Shown: positions 35,872-48,563, numbered from the stretch's first letter. The stretch: 64,000 nucleotides of DNA from Cornus controversa (GCA_026545225.1 CM048853.1:47851755-47915754), one strand, 5' to 3'. Numbers and translations are program-made. The notes: generated by a model not told the origin, from the letters alone.

Positions 35872-38187
35872 ATGCACACGACACTCGCAGCATCAAAACT
35901 ATCAAACCTCCTCCGTCTGCTACAAACCCAAAACCCTAAAACTCATCCCTCTCGCCTCCGCCACCTCTCTGTCGAACCCAACTACCCATCACCACCACAA
36001 ACTTCACCGCCAACAGACGAATCATCAATCATAACCCAAGTTGTTAATTTACTCCAAACAGACGAAGATGACTGGAACAACAATGACAAGCTACGTCAAC
36101 TCCTTTTCCATTCCCCAGATTCTCCTCACTCTCTCCCTCCGCTCTCTCTCCTCACCATCACCCGCCGCTTGGGCACCACCACCAAAGCCCTCAAGTTTTT
36201 TGAATACATTCGAACCAATTCACCAGTGCCCCCTAATCTGCAGTCTCTCTCCTCCACATTCGAAGCCATTTTCGATATCGCTAGTCTCGAACAACCCAAC
36301 TCACCCACCAAGCTATCCGAACTCCTCTCTACGTCGAAAGACTATAACATTCCTTTGACAATCAACTCTGCTACTCTTCTCGTTCGTTGCTTCGGCCGCG
36401 CTGAAATGGACGAAAAATCGCTTCTTGTGTTCAAAGAGCTTGACCCGGATTTGCAAAACACGCGTATACGTAATGTACTGTTGGATGTTTTACTGCGATC
36501 GGGTCGCATTTATGATGCGCTCCAAATGCTCGATGAAATGCTTAAGCCCGATACAGAGTTTCTGCCTGATGGCACTACTGTGGATATTGTTTTTGCTGCA
36601 TTATTGAGTAGAGATAGAAGGGGGAGGAGTGTGAGCGAAGAGGAAATTGTTGGGTTGGTTCTAAAATTCGGTGAACATGGTTTGTTTCCTAATGTAGTGT
36701 GGCTTACTCAGTTGATCACTAAGCTGTGCAGGAGTGGTAAGACTGATCAAGCTTGGGAGCTATTGCATGATGTGATGAAGTTGGGTGGTGATGTGGAAGC
36801 TGCTTCTTGCAATGCCCTTTTGACAGGGTTAGGTAAAAAGTATGATTTTCAGAGGATGAATGATCTTTTAAAGGAGATGAAGGAAATGGGTATTCAACCC
36901 AATGTTATAACCTTTGGAATTCTTATTAATCATTTGTGTAAGTTTCATAGGGTTGATGCGGCGCTAGAAGTGTTTGAGAAGATGAATGAAGGAGGAGAAA
37001 GCAATGGGGTTATGGTTGAACCGGATGTAATCCTTTACAATACTTTGATTGATGGACTATGTAAAGTGGGAAGGCAAGAGGAGGGCTTGGGTTTGATGGA
37101 GAGAATGAGATCACGTAAGTGTTGTGAGCCAAATGCAGTTACTTATAATTGCTTGATTGATGGGTTTTGCAAAGGTGGTGAAATCGAGAGGTCCCAAGAG
37201 CTATTCCATCAGATGAAGAAAGAGGGAGTACCACCGAATGTGATTACCCTTAATACTTTGGTTGATGCTATGTGCAAGCATGGGAGAATTAATAGTGCAA
37301 TGGAGTTCTTCAATGAAATGCAAGGGCAGGGTCTGAAGGGGAATGCAATTACTTACACTGCTTTAATCAATGCCTTTTGCAATTCCAACAATATCGATAA
37401 GGCAATGGGATTATTTGATGAAATGTTGAAAAGTGGGTGCTCTCCGGATGCAATTGTGTACTACGCCTTGATTTCTGGTCTGACCCAGGCCGGAAGGATG
37501 GATGATGCTGACTCTGTTGCATCAGCGATGAAAAGAGCTGGGTTTTGCTTGGATATTGTGTGCTACAATATTCTTATTGGTGGGTTCTGTAGGAAGAAAA
37601 AACTGGACAAAGCTCATGAGATGCTCAAGGAAATGGAGAAATCTGGACTGAGACCTGATGGTGTCACATACAACACTCTGATTTCATATTTCAGCAAAGC
37701 TGGGTATTTTGAGACCGCCCACAGAATGATGAAATATATGATCAATGAAGGTCTTGTGCCAAATGTTGTTACTTATGGAGCACTGATACATGCATATTGC
37801 TCGGTGGGCAATATTGATGAGGCAATGAACATTTTTAGGCACATGAATTCTGCTTCAAGGGTTCCACCCAACACAGTGATATATAATATTCTGATCGACT
37901 CTTTGTGCAAGAATGAAAAAGTTGATGTTGCTCTCTCTCTATTGAATGATATGAAAGATAAGAAGCTGAGGCCAAATACCACCACATACAATGCCATTTT
38001 TAAGGGCCTTAAGGAGACGAATTGGTTGGAGAAAGCACTGGAATTGATGGATCAAATGACTGAACAGGCTTGTAATCCTAATTATATTACCATGGAAATT
38101 CTTACTGAATGGCTTTCAGCAGTTGGTGAAACAGAGAAATTGAGAAGATTTGTGGAAGGGTACGAGGTGTTTGCCTCGATGGAATAG
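35872..38187 (+). CDS. P-class pentatricopeptide repeat (PPR) protein, probably mitochondrial
   Basis: An intronless 771-residue open frame from ATG 35,872 to TAG 38,187. The frame continues 87 bases upstream but starts there with TTG, and the first ATG opens a basic, Ser/Leu-rich sequence (MHTTLAASKLSNLLRLLQ) fitting an organelle targeting peptide. From about residue 200 to the end I count 14-16 tandem PPR units of about 35 residues, e.g. VILYNTLIDGLCKVGRQEEG and VITLNTLVDAMCKHGRINSA. No E, DYW, SMR or LAGLIDADG domain follows the array, so it is P class. Such proteins bind specific organelle RNAs to guide processing, stability, splicing or translation. It resembles the Arabidopsis At3g61520 type (from memory). 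Three duplications involve its flanks (26.6, 39.0 and 62.0 kb). Confidence 0.95.
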   Translation: MHTTLAASKLSNLLRLLQTQNPKTHPSRLRHLSVEPNYPSPPQTSPPTDESSIITQVVNLLQTDEDDWNNNDKLRQLLFHSPDSPHSLPPLSLLTITRRLGTTTKALKFFEYIRTNSPVPPNLQSLSSTFEAIFDIASLEQPNSPTKLSELLSTSKDYNIPLTINSATLLVRCFGRAEMDEKSLLVFKELDPDLQNTRIRNVLLDVLLRSGRIYDALQMLDEMLKPDTEFLPDGTTVDIVFAALLSRDRRGRSVSEEEIVGLVLKFGEHGLFPNVVWLTQLITKLCRSGKTDQAWELLHDVMKLGGDVEAASCNALLTGLGKKYDFQRMNDLLKEMKEMGIQPNVITFGILINHLCKFHRVDAALEVFEKMNEGGESNGVMVEPDVILYNTLIDGLCKVGRQEEGLGLMERMRSRKCCEPNAVTYNCLIDGFCKGGEIERSQELFHQMKKEGVPPNVITLNTLVDAMCKHGRINSAMEFFNEMQGQGLKGNAITYTALINAFCNSNNIDKAMGLFDEMLKSGCSPDAIVYYALISGLTQAGRMDDADSVASAMKRAGFCLDIVCYNILIGGFCRKKKLDKAHEMLKEMEKSGLRPDGVTYNTLISYFSKAGYFETAHRMMKYMINEGLVPNVVTYGALIHAYCSVGNIDEAMNIFRHMNSASRVPPNTVIYNILIDSLCKNEKVDVALSLLNDMKDKKLRPNTTTYNAIFKGLKETNWLEKALELMDQMTEQACNPNYITMEILTEWLSAVGETEKLRRFVEGYEVFASME

Positions 38188-38697
38188 AGGGCCTGCTGCA
38201 GGGAAAAAATGGCTCTTCTGGTTTACTTATTATTTATCCCTGTCCAGGAGAAATCTCGGAAACTGATCCAATCTTCAGCGAATGTAAATCCTCTAATCTG
38301 CTGAGGTTTCTGTGTTGAGGTTCAAGCAGATCATAAATTCAAGATCCTCAGTTTTGTTTGTTGTGTTGTTTGGATAATTGGATCATTTTAGTTGAATCAT
38401 AAGCCGTGTATATGTATCCATGGGTTTCGTCCTGGTTAAGTTAATCAAGGGGGAGCATACATTTTTTTGAATTGAAATGAAAGTTTTGTGCTACGTTATA
38501 TTCGGGTAAAATTTCTGCTGAAGGCCCTTTAGATCAAATTTTAGTCAAGGAATTCAATAGAATCTGTGAAAGATGAGAAGCTTACATTTTCCACCAATTT
38601 CATTTAGTTTATTCTGAGCCTCATTTTTTGCCTGATGTAATTGCATCTGTTGTGCTGGTCCTTGTCTAATGCCCCACTAGTTTGCAACTTTACCTTG

Positions 38698-38732
<35 letters not shown>

Positions 38733-39017
38733 TTCAGTTGACTTCTCTCTCACATGCTTAAGTTGACTGGATTTGCATGCAATTATATATAACTCAACAA
38801 AGTCTAAATAACAAAAACTACATGAATATTTTTTCTCGTTTGCGTAGAATTCTATATAGGCAAAAGGGCCCAAAATCTGTTGTGGTTTAAAAAAGGTGCA
38901 AGAGATTCCCCTGTGCTATATTTTGGACTATATCATACTCTCATATTTGCAAAAGTGAGCAAAACCCCCTTTTGCACATATTCTCCTTTTCTATGACCAT
39001 TTTACCCTTTCTATTAT
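38188..39017. other. 3' flank of the PPR gene, with (CT)n(CA)n microsatellite
   Basis: Contains the 3' UTR and a compound (TC)n(AC)n microsatellite at 38,698-38,731. 38,679-39,016 has partial duplicates at 26.66-26.87 kb, and 38,880-38,950 belongs to a short repeat also seen inverted at 27.3-27.4 kb. Confidence 0.5.
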
Positions 39018-39097
39018 TCTGGATTGGCTTCATATTTTTTGGGGTACCAGATATACACTTAATTTTTATTCTTCATATCGCTTCTTAACATGTTTTC
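39018..39097 (+). pseudogene. Scrap of zeta-GST intron 3
   Basis: About 80 bp (TCTGGATTGGCTTCATATTT ... CTTCTTAACATGTTTT) nearly identical to 49,731-49,810 in intron 3 of GST copy B, and also matching 63,390-63,466 in copy C. No exon accompanies it. Confidence 0.8.
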
Positions 39098-40128
39098 TAA
39101 GGAAGCGTGGGTACTCCCACTTTTGTTGTACCCGTGTCGTGTTCAATTCGGTCGAATTCTTTAAATACTCACAAATGCATGTTCAATATTTTTTAAATGT
39201 ATTCATAATTTTTTTTAAAAAGTAAAAAATTATTTTTATCACGTATTCAATACTTCTTATATACTTTGATTAGGTATTCGATAGTTCTCATATACTTTGA
39301 TCATGTATTCGATACTTCTCATATATTTCACAACACGTATTTAATAAGTTTTGAACATTATAATGTAACTTTTCCAACAAAAATATCATAATATAATTGT
39401 TAAAAATAGTTTAAAATTTATTCTAAAAAGAAGTATATATCATGATTTAGTCTAATATTAATCCATGCAATAAAACTCTCAATATTTATTAATCATAATA
39501 TTTTACAAAAAATATATATATTAATAACAATTTATATAATATGAATAATTATTATTTAATTTATCTGTGGATACATATATATTGATATATAGCTACATAA
39601 AACGTAGAGTTCATGTTATTAATTTATTTTTAGACATAAAATGTAAAAGAGTGAGGAGGAGAGTAGAGTTCATGTTATTAAGTTTGTGAACTAGTTATTT
39701 AGTCCATCTAGAATTCTTAGAAATAGAGTTCTTATTATTATTAAGTTTGTGAATTAGTTATTACAATTTTTAAAAATAGTTAATAAAGTGAGTAATTAGA
39801 ATTCTATTAGTATGAGAGGAGGGGACGTAACTTGATGTTTAAGAGATCAATAAAGGTTATGTTTCTATATATTTATTGCAAAAAAAAATGTATTATAAAA
39901 AATTAAAATTACATTATAAAAAATAATAATACATTGCTATATTGTGCAGGTATCCATGCTTCAGAAGTACCAATGTATAAAAATGAGCTAAAGCGAAACA
40001 AATAGCCAAATGCATAGGTTAATTGTTGGCCATTCTTGTGTGAGAAAATCATAGAAAGTTGAAGAGTTGCTAAAAATGTGAAGATTCAAATGTACATAGC
40101 AGATGAGAGAGCCTTCTTGGTAGACTCT
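39098..40128. other. Upstream region of GST copy A, paralogous to 48.05-48.65 kb
   Basis: AT-rich; collinear similarity with the region upstream of copy B, e.g. TATTCATAATTTTTT... and AGCCAAATGCATAGG at about 40,001 and 48,530. No gene. Confidence 0.55.
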
Positions 40129-41385
40129 TGTAAGTGTCACATTATCCTTGCCACATAGGACGTTAAAAAGTCAAATAAGAATTGGTCAGCGTGGCAGTCA
40201 TGTGATCCTTTGAAGAGTCAAAATCCAGAGTTGTTGACCCGCCAAGTCATTAAGCCTTGAGAATCTATCTCGAGCACCACAAGAAACCATTTAAGTCTCG
40301 AGATCACCTCTTAAGCACCACTACAAGCCCTAACACTGTGACAAGCCATCTAAGCCTCGAGAGCATCTCTCAAGCACCATTGCAAGTCCTAATACAATGA
40401 CAGGCCACCGAAACCTTGAGACCACCCATTGAGCACCACTGTAAGCTCTCACACTATACCAGGCCATCTAAGCCTCGAGATCACCTCTCGAGCAACATTA
40501 CAAGCCCTAACACCACGCCAGGCAACCCAAGCCTCGAAACCACCTCTCGAGCACTGCTGCAAACCTCGCATACTATGTTAAACCATCTAAGCCTCAAGAC
40601 TACCTCTCGAGCATCATTACAAGCCTTGACAGAATGTCAGACCATCTAAGCCTTGAGACTACCTCTTGAGCACCACTACAAGCCCTGTCACCATGTCAAA
40701 TCACCTAAACCTCAAAATCACCTCTCAAGTACCACTGTGAAGCGTTGACACCATGTTAGACCACCAAAACCTCAAAATCACCTCTCAAGTACCACTGTGA
40801 AGCCCTGACACCACGTCAGGCCACCTAAGCTTCAAACACCCTCAAGTCCATCACGTATTGGGAAAAACATGATAGAAGCCCCTTGTACTGATGCAACTAA
40901 TCTCATTGAGATACTTAGAAGGAATTTGAATTGGAGGATGAGAAATAGAGAAAATCTAACACAACTAATGTGCTTAATTAGTAGAATACTGAACATATAA
41001 CGCGACAAAGACCCTTTCAATTACCATTAATGCTCTGTTATGAGCCATTAATGCTTTCAATCACCACCGATGTGGTACCGTTAAATGCATTTAATACACA
41101 TAATAGCTCACCACACCACCTGGGGACTCGATGATGTGAGAGACTTGATCCCTTGTATGTTTAGGAAATTATTCCCTAAACATTTTAGGTTTCGGGTAAT
41201 AACCCAAGCGGGTAAAAAACCATCGGATAATACCCAATGAGAGTTGGAGGATATATAAATATGCCAAGGGAGAACAAGAATTATTATCTGTCTCAAAGGC
41301 TAATGTTGCAAGTCTTTGCTTCTTCACCTTCATCAAATATATATACTATTGTTGTGTTACTGTTTCTTGATAAAGAATCCCGTCA
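40129..41385. mobile_element. Solo LTR, 1,257 bp, with internal 60-bp minisatellite
   Basis: TGTAAGTGTC...ATCCCGTCA flanked by exact 5-bp duplications ACTCT (40,124-40,128 and 41,386-41,390). The paralogous region of copy B shows the uninterrupted site (GTAGACTCTCTCTC at 48,639-48,652), so the insert is directly visible by comparison. A TATATAAATA box lies near 41,250. No internal domain or second LTR remains. Confidence 0.85.
40255..40850. repeat. Minisatellite of about ten 60-bp units inside the solo LTR
   Basis: Diverged units with period near 60 bp, each with a block like CATCTAAGCCTCGAGA, then CACCTCTCGAGCACCACT, then ACAAGCCCTAACACCATG. The two most similar neighbours are the units at about 40,700-40,800. 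Confidence 0.9.
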
Positions 41386-41479
41386 ACTCTCTCTCTATAT
41401 AATATTATAGAATATAGAGATACAAATAGGTGCTAAAAGAATAGTTCAATATGCAGTTCTGATCAGGTCTGATTGCACT

Positions 41480-41931
41480 ATGGTGGGAGTCTCTCAAATT
41501 CATCGTCAATCAATTGCTCTGTTTCCTTTTCTCATTGTTTTTCTCAGTAAAATTCTCTTACTTTTTGTTCTGATTTTATTTCCATCTATCGCTACACACG
41601 CAAATGATTGAATTAACTGTCTAACGAGCTGTTGTTTGTGTGTGAATAGGCGAGTTGTGAGGAGCCAAAGAAGCTGAAGCTCTATTCTTAATGGTATAGC
41701 TCTTGCTCTTGCCGTGTTCGTATCGCTCTCAACTTCAAAGGTCTCTCACTCTACTACTTTCTCTCTCTAAATTTCGATCAATCAATTTCTTCTGCCGGTT
41801 TCACTTTGTAAAACTCTAATTTTTGTTTTTGTTAATTCTTGACCTTTGGCTTTTGCTTCTTTTAAAGCAGGTCTCAAATACGAGTACAAAGCAGTTAATT
41901 TGTGGAATGGAGATCACATTAGTCCTGGTGA

Positions 41932-41979
<48 letters not shown>

Positions 41980-44900
41980 GCTTATGAAATTTCTTATAGT
42001 ATTAACTACCAAAAAAAAGAAATTGCTTGTAGTATTTAGGCTAATGTATATGATGATGAAATATGATATAAATAATAATAAGCATATTGGGTGCCTGGCG
42101 TTCATGTTATACCATAGACATTTGTTAACTACCCAACTAGTTTATCCCTCACGTTTGGCCTTCTCGTATTTCGATTTTTAATTATAAGGCTAACGGTGAT
42201 ATTTGAACACGAGACATTTGGATCTGATACCATGTTAACTACCCAACTACTCTAAAAGCTTAAGCTGTTAGAGATGGTGCAACATAAATATATAAATCTT
42301 TCAACAACATTCAAACTTCAGAATTCATTTTTTTTTCACAAATTACGATCAATAACTTTCTTTGGTGGCGGATAATTATCAAAGAAAGTTACTTTGAACT
42401 GGAAGTCAATCTCTCTTGACAAGAGTCATAAGCTCTCTTCACTGACCACTGGATTGAGAGAAATATCGTAATTTGTGATTGTGAAAACAAGGTCTGAGAA
42501 GCTTATCTCAATCCTATAGTCCATAAAGAGAGTTCATGGCTCTTGTCAATAGGGATATCTCTTGATAGCATTACTATTAATTTAAAAGATGCACTAATTG
42601 CATAAGTTATGTGCTTGTCTTAACAAAATTCCTTTATTTATTTATTTTTCTACCTTTTTTTTTTATCCATTTCATGCACCCAATATAAGAAAACAAAATA
42701 TAAACTTGATTTGTATCCATTGCTTATAATCATTTATATGTTTAGTTTGGCTATACAAAATTGAGTCTTGAACCATCGTCACAATTTAATAGTTGGCCTA
42801 AAAGTTTTTGGGATGCTAGCTCCATATTCTTTTTTGGTGGTCTTCATATATCTTCGCAATTTAATAGTTGGCCTAAAAGTTTTTGGGATGCTAGCTCCAT
42901 ATTCTTTTTTGGTTGTCTTCATATATCTTCGCAATTTAATAGTTGGCCTAAAAGTTTTTGGGATGCTAGCTCCATATTCTTTTTTGGTAGTCTTCATATA
43001 TCTTCTTATTGTGTTTTCCGTTTTTGGAGTATAGAGTTTTTAAAGCTCAATCCTATCGGTAAAGTACCGGTGCTGGTAGATGGAGACATTGTAGTTGGTG
43101 ACTCTTTTGCAATATTATTGGTGAGTCATTTGGGCCTTTATCCTCTTTATCCCTTGTATCATATGACACAAAGTTGATTTTAATACCGTTTTGAACTTCA
43201 CCAAACTCCAAAAGGATTCTTGTTTGTTCTTTGTGATGTACAGTATCTGGAAGAGAAGTATCCTCAACATTCATTGTTGCCTCATGATCTTCAGAAAAGA
43301 GCAATCAATTACCAGGTAAACTACATATGTTTTCTTGCACTTCAAAAATTTCGTTTCTGTTTTAGTGACCTATTTGTATCAGCAATTTGGTACCACCATT
43401 AAAGTGTTGATTATTGGGTTTATTAAAAAGTCAAGAATTTATGTAGAGGTGCATATTTGCCCCTTTTGTACATTGAAGGTTCCTTGTGGATTCCTTACTT
43501 TTAATTTAGTTTTTGGTGTATATTTTTCATGATGATGTCTGCTAGCACTATCTTTGAACATTATCCGCAAACTCACTTGAATGCTAGTGTTTTGCTTTGA
43601 TTTAGTATGCTTAAACATGGAATCTGTCAGAAGCCATAGGATGGCTGGAGTTTGCACTTTGCACAGGCTGTGTGATTCTTTAGGTTTGTCGTGCACTTAG
43701 TCTGCTACCCAGTTCAGTAATAGTAATAAAAATGAAATACTTGAAAGAACACTTATCTGATGGAATAATCTATTTGATTCATATTTAGTTAATAATTGAT
43801 TAAATGTTGCTTAAAATTCATATGCTACAATAAATTTGACAATAAATCTTTACTGAGTCCTACACACGAAGGAAAAAGGACATATAGTACTTTTTCATCA
43901 GTGACAGTGTGTTTGGAATTTTAATTAAAGCATCTAACAACTATGTTAGTTATTCTATTATTACGTTAAGATCTTAACTATATGAAAGTGGTACCTACTC
44001 AGGAGTCAGGACATATATAAGAGTTATATTGAATTCATAAGCTGAAATTTTCTCTTGTACAAGCTCATTCGTATTTAACCATGTGTGTTGCACTGGAAGC
44101 AAGATTTTTTCCCGCAGGTTGCTAAGTTGGACTAGCATGATTGCTTGTTGGTTGCTTCAAGTTCCAACAACCTCCCAATCTAAAATCACATTAAGGCTTA
44201 AAACAACCGCTCCAATCTAGCACCTGATGCAAAAGTGTGGATACCTCCAAAAGTACCAGGAGATAGAATTGGCCGAGTGAATCACCATGGTGGTCACTTT
44301 CCACAAGGATATTCCTCACAAGAAGATGCCTTGCATCTTTACACTCAGATTACCAATAAACTAGTCTGCCAAGGTCAAGTTTTATGTCACTCAAAAGGAA
44401 GAAATTACTCATACAAAGAGAACAATGAGATCAAATGGCCTTTCAAAAGCTATTATAAGAAATTCAGGAATTCTTTGAACTCCTTAGGTGAAGTCTAAGG
44501 CATGCATGTTACTGTCTTCTCTCCCATACCGTCAGTATCTGTCCAAAGCTGTCCTAGAAATATTTATTGTCTTTTTCATCCAAGTAAACTATGCAAATAC
44601 TAATGTACCACCGTAGATAAATTCTCCCTTCTTTTATATCTAGGAGAAGCAAGATGTATGAAAGACAAGATCTACTAAGCAGCCACCTAATTAGTCCTAA
44701 CCCAAGTACCCTGCTAAACAAGGTCTGCTGAATAGAAGAAGGTCTAAGGATTAAACAAAATTTGATCCAAACTCAATTATTCATTTGAACATTTGTTTCC
44801 TGCTTAGTGTAATAAAATTTGTATTTTTTGAAAATATTTTAGGGTTAGAAATATGAATAGTAGGTGGTAGTTTAGTGTTACAACTAACAAATTATTGAAT

Positions 44901-46618
44901 GAAGGGGAAGAAAATGGAATTCTTTAAAGGATGTCGCAACGATGCCACTAAAAACACGTGAGTTGTGGCCCATGAAAGAAGACTAGTCACAAACTTGTTC
45001 AGGCTTCTCAACTTGTTGCCTCCTATATCCAAGCGTACTCCCACCTCATTCCTAGCAAAGTGAATCACATAGGAGATGCAAAGGGGCTTATAGTTTGATC
45101 CAAGTTCGTTAATGATGATTATTATTTTAAGGCACGCAATTATAAATGTCATTGTTACAAAAACATCATGAAATTACTGGAAATTTTTTCGGATGCCAAC
45201 TGTTTCTTTCTTTTTGATCTTCAGAATGTTATACTTTGCCATGTCGAAATATACAAAACACAGTATAAAACATTTCTTGTTTTAATTTAGCTTACATAAA
45301 AACATTGGTCTTCTGTTGGTATATTTATATTTTTTCCGCTCTATCCAAGCTTCACCATTTTTTTTTGTATCTACCAGTTAGTCAAAGTTTAATTTTTTTT
45401 CTTTGGGCTGACAGTAAGTTCTATTTCCTATTACTGAAAACAATACAATAAAATGATCTTGAAAAAAGTTGGGTTAGGTTCAAAACTGCCTAACTATAGC
45501 ATGAACTGTTTATAGTGAGGTAAAGAAGCTACAATTTTAACCGAATAGGCCCCAAATCTTCAAACAATGTGAAAAAGGGAGGTGTCGCCCTCCAAAAAGA
45601 AGTTTACTGGGATCAAATCCTTTTTATATGGTATGCATGTAAACTGTAGAGAATATTTCTGGGCTCAAAAAGAAGTTAACTGCGTACTGGGCTCAAAACA
45701 GTTATGTGTCTCTCATCTTGCCAGTGAGATGAACTTGAAGATTTGAGTAAGCTGTAGAGAATATCTTTTAAGGCAATCCTCATGAAAGTACAAGTATTCC
45801 CCTTATCAACTACTTGATCATTCAAGGTTCCAATATTAGATATTCACTTTCATTCAAAGGTTTGTTTCCCTTAAGGAAAAAGGTCATCTTGTGAATAATT
45901 TATCTTTAGCATTATTTCATTATTTTGCAGAGATAACACAATTCTGTTATCTCTTCAACCCTCCCTCTTCACCTCCTCTCTTACCGCTTGTTGTAAAATA
46001 ATTGGCCTTTTCATATTAGTTAGCTTATCCATCTTAATAGTATGCTAAAGCGAAAAATTGGAACTTGTCTAAACTCGACCTGTGTTAAAACCACCAATCA
46101 GCAAAACCAATTAATTTTTTTTTCTTACATTTATGATGAAATATTTATTATTTTCCCAAATAAATCTGAACAAATTACAAACACAAGTTCTATTTGAAAC
46201 CCTTCAAAACTGACCTTGGGAGCAAGTGCAGGACATTTTGAGTGATCAAGGTTTTGCGTGGCATTGGCTTGTTGAGGAGATGTATCAATTGCATAACTGG
46301 ACAGTCAGGATTAGTATGTTCAATGAGAATCATCTTGGGTTACCTATGGCACTTATTGCTTAAAATTACTGACAGACTTGCAGTAAATACTTGAGATATT
46401 TATAACTCTTCAAGTTAGGTGATGATTGAACTAGTTTTTAAGTATACTTTTTTTTTTAATTAAAATTTCTGTGTCATTCAAGGAACATTTGTAATCCTGG
46501 GAGGCCAATCTTAGCCAGTACTAACTCTTGTACTTTCCAATATACATGTGTTGCAGCTCTTGAGAAGCTTTTAAAAGACTATGCTGGAAAATATGCAACT
46601 GGAGATGAAGTTTTCCTG
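41480..46618 (+). pseudogene. Zeta-class GST pseudogene (copy A)
   Basis: Matches the intact copy B exon by exon: 41480-41482 (ATG), 41650-41740, 41871-41927, 43035-43120, 43244-43315 and 46557-46618. Exon 2 has TAA at 41,689-41,691 where copies B and C have a Tyr codon, just before the SSCS active-site motif. Exons 6 and 7 are absent: the sequence matching B 51,885-52,530 is replaced by about 60 unrelated bases near 44,930-45,005. Exons 9 and 10 are absent as well: similarity jumps from the part equivalent to B 55,370 to B 58,720 near 47,110. Residual similarity ends at 47,411. Splice sites of the surviving exons are still good, so a truncated transcript is possible, but no functional enzyme. 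Confidence 0.92.
42782..43006. repeat. Three 75-bp tandem repeats in intron 3 of GST copy A
   Basis: Units begin CAATTTAATAGTTGGCCTAA at 42,782, 42,857 and 42,932 and are nearly identical. Copies B and C have one unit. Because 75 is a multiple of three, chance frames stay open through it on both strands and mimic repeated proteins. Confidence 0.95.
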
Positions 46619-48563
46619 GTTTGTTTCTTCTCTGGCATTTTGTTAGCTACACAGACTAAAAGAGCTTTAAGTTATTGAACAACATATGATACTGTGCTGC
46701 TGTGTTCGCTTTTGGAGTCCATTTCCTATTATAGTTTTGCCAAAGCATGTTACAGCATGGTGTTGGCAACGTTTTAAAATCAGTAGCAGACTGGCCATGT
46801 TGACAGAATGGTGTTGGGTATTTCATATTTGTAGGGTTTATATTTGGTGGTTAAATATGCTTTTGAAGCTGTTATGGAAGGTGTCCTATGCGTGTTGGGG
46901 CAAAGAGGATATTGGGGGTATAACAGAGAGCCAAAAGAGACAGCACTCATGCGAGAAATTCAGTGTTCATTCTAGAGGGATTCCCTTGGGTTGGGTGTGT
47001 GCTTTTTGAAGGGGGGACTGTGACTACAAAGTAGTGCCTTTCTTAAAAAAATTAATTAGAGGTCCTCCTCTTCTTTCTCAGTTCTAATGTGTCAGTTTGA
47101 ATATATGTAGTACATTGAGAAGGCCTTTTTTTTCTATAGGTAACCCTCAATCGTCCATGTGGAAGGAGATCTTGTCTCAAAGTTGCATCCTGGAATCTTG
47201 TTTGATTGACCCCGAGGTAAAGCCTGCAAAGCAGATCTTGTGTAAAGATAATGAGGACGGATAGTATGTCATCAAACATTGTGTTTAAATAAGAGTAAAT
47301 GATGAAATAAAGATGAACTGATGTGATGATATATATGTGTCCGAACATCTTTCCAAATTTTCCATACTAAATCTTGCTCGTCTTTGTAAATTTTGTTATA
47401 CCATCAGTATTCCTCAGTTGCACCTCTATCGGGATTGCTTGGGAAGAAAATGCCTCTCTTGTAAAATTGTTTTGGTGTGTTATGGTTTCATTAAAATGTC
47501 GTCGTCCAGTTATGTCGTTGCATATTTTCTTCAGCAAGTTAACGAGGACAAATGAACTTGGCGATCTATTCTGCGTGGCCATTAGCTTTCCTGAACATGT
47601 GCTCCAGTCCAGGTGTAGCTTATGGATATCTTTGATTCTGAAACTACTGGAACTCAAGAATCTGCAGATGTGATGCCAATAATTTGGTTTAAGTGTTGGT
47701 ATTTACTGGAAAATCAAGTTTATTCTGGCTATTCAGGCGTGAGAAATGTTGTATAAGATTACAAGTGAGCATTAGATTGTCACTGAATGAACAATTGGAC
47801 ATCAAGTCATGGACAAACCAAGAGCACCAGCCAAGCCTGCCCCGCATTTTCAAGAGTAGTGATGCAGTCGCGGTGGAGTTGTGACTATGGTTAGCGTTTT
47901 CTCTGAGGATGCTCAAGTTGTGGCTTTAATTTTTGGACTTCAGCTCATTGGAATAATTAAACATACAACAATTGCAGTGAGATTGTCTGCATATGGGGAC
48001 TTGTTTTATATGTAACATATATCTGAAAAAATATATATATAATAAAAAAAGACATGTATGAATCTAAGGGAGGGGTTTTGCATCATTTATGTATTGAATA
48101 TCGATAAATTGTATCTGATACATCTTAAATGTTTTATAATTTTAAAAATTTTATATATTTTATTTTTATCATATATTCAATACTTTTCAAATACTTTAGA
48201 ACACATGTTTAACAAGTTTTAAACATTAAAATGCAATTTTTTTCAATAATATTAACAAAATATAACTATTAAGAATTTTTTAATAATTAATCTAATATTA
48301 ATCCACGTAATAATTATAACTATTAATGTTTATTAATCATAATATTTTATAAAAGAAATGTTAATAATAATAATAATAATAATAATATAAATAATTATTA
48401 TTTAATTTATCAGTAAATACATGTATATTAATTTTTATACATATATACTTTCATAAAAATATATATATAATATCGCCCTATTCATATCAATGTATGAAAA
48501 TGAGGCTAAAGAGCTAAAGGGAACGAAACAGCCAAATGCATAGGCTGCCATTCGATTCGATTC
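46619..48563. other. Tail of GST copy A block and spacer to copy B
   Basis: 46,619-47,411 is collinear with parts of copy B intron 8 and its 3' flank (TGGAATCTTGTTTGATTGACC at 47,190 and 58,751). 47,412-48,050 has no counterpart in the B block and no recognised gene. From about 48,060 the upstream region of copy B begins, with a (TAA)n run at 48,362-48,386. Confidence 0.5.

Noticed and set aside
40129..41385. Regular 60-bp units considered as a CRISPR-like array
   Set aside because: The units are adjacent without spacers, diverged along their whole length, and lie inside an LTR of a plant genome.
41480..41580. A longer GST N-terminus reading from the ATG straight into the following sequence (VGVSQIHRQS...)
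   Set aside because: It is not joined in frame to exon 2 without splicing, and the family N-terminus ([13 protein letters not shown]) is given by splicing directly after the ATG.
42761..43177. 138-codon open frame with three identical internal segments
   Set aside because: It is the 75-bp intron repeat read through, because 75 is divisible by three. Only its last part overlaps the real GST exon 4.
44235..44498. 87-codon frame inside GST copy A
   Set aside because: Its counterpart in copy B (about 51,130-51,380) is broken by stops and indels, so it is intron sequence.
47337..47884. Several open frames of 60-99 codons on both strands after GST copy A
   Set aside because: No family features, overlapping on both strands; part is the decayed 3' flank of copy A. 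The origin of 47,412-48,050 stays unknown.
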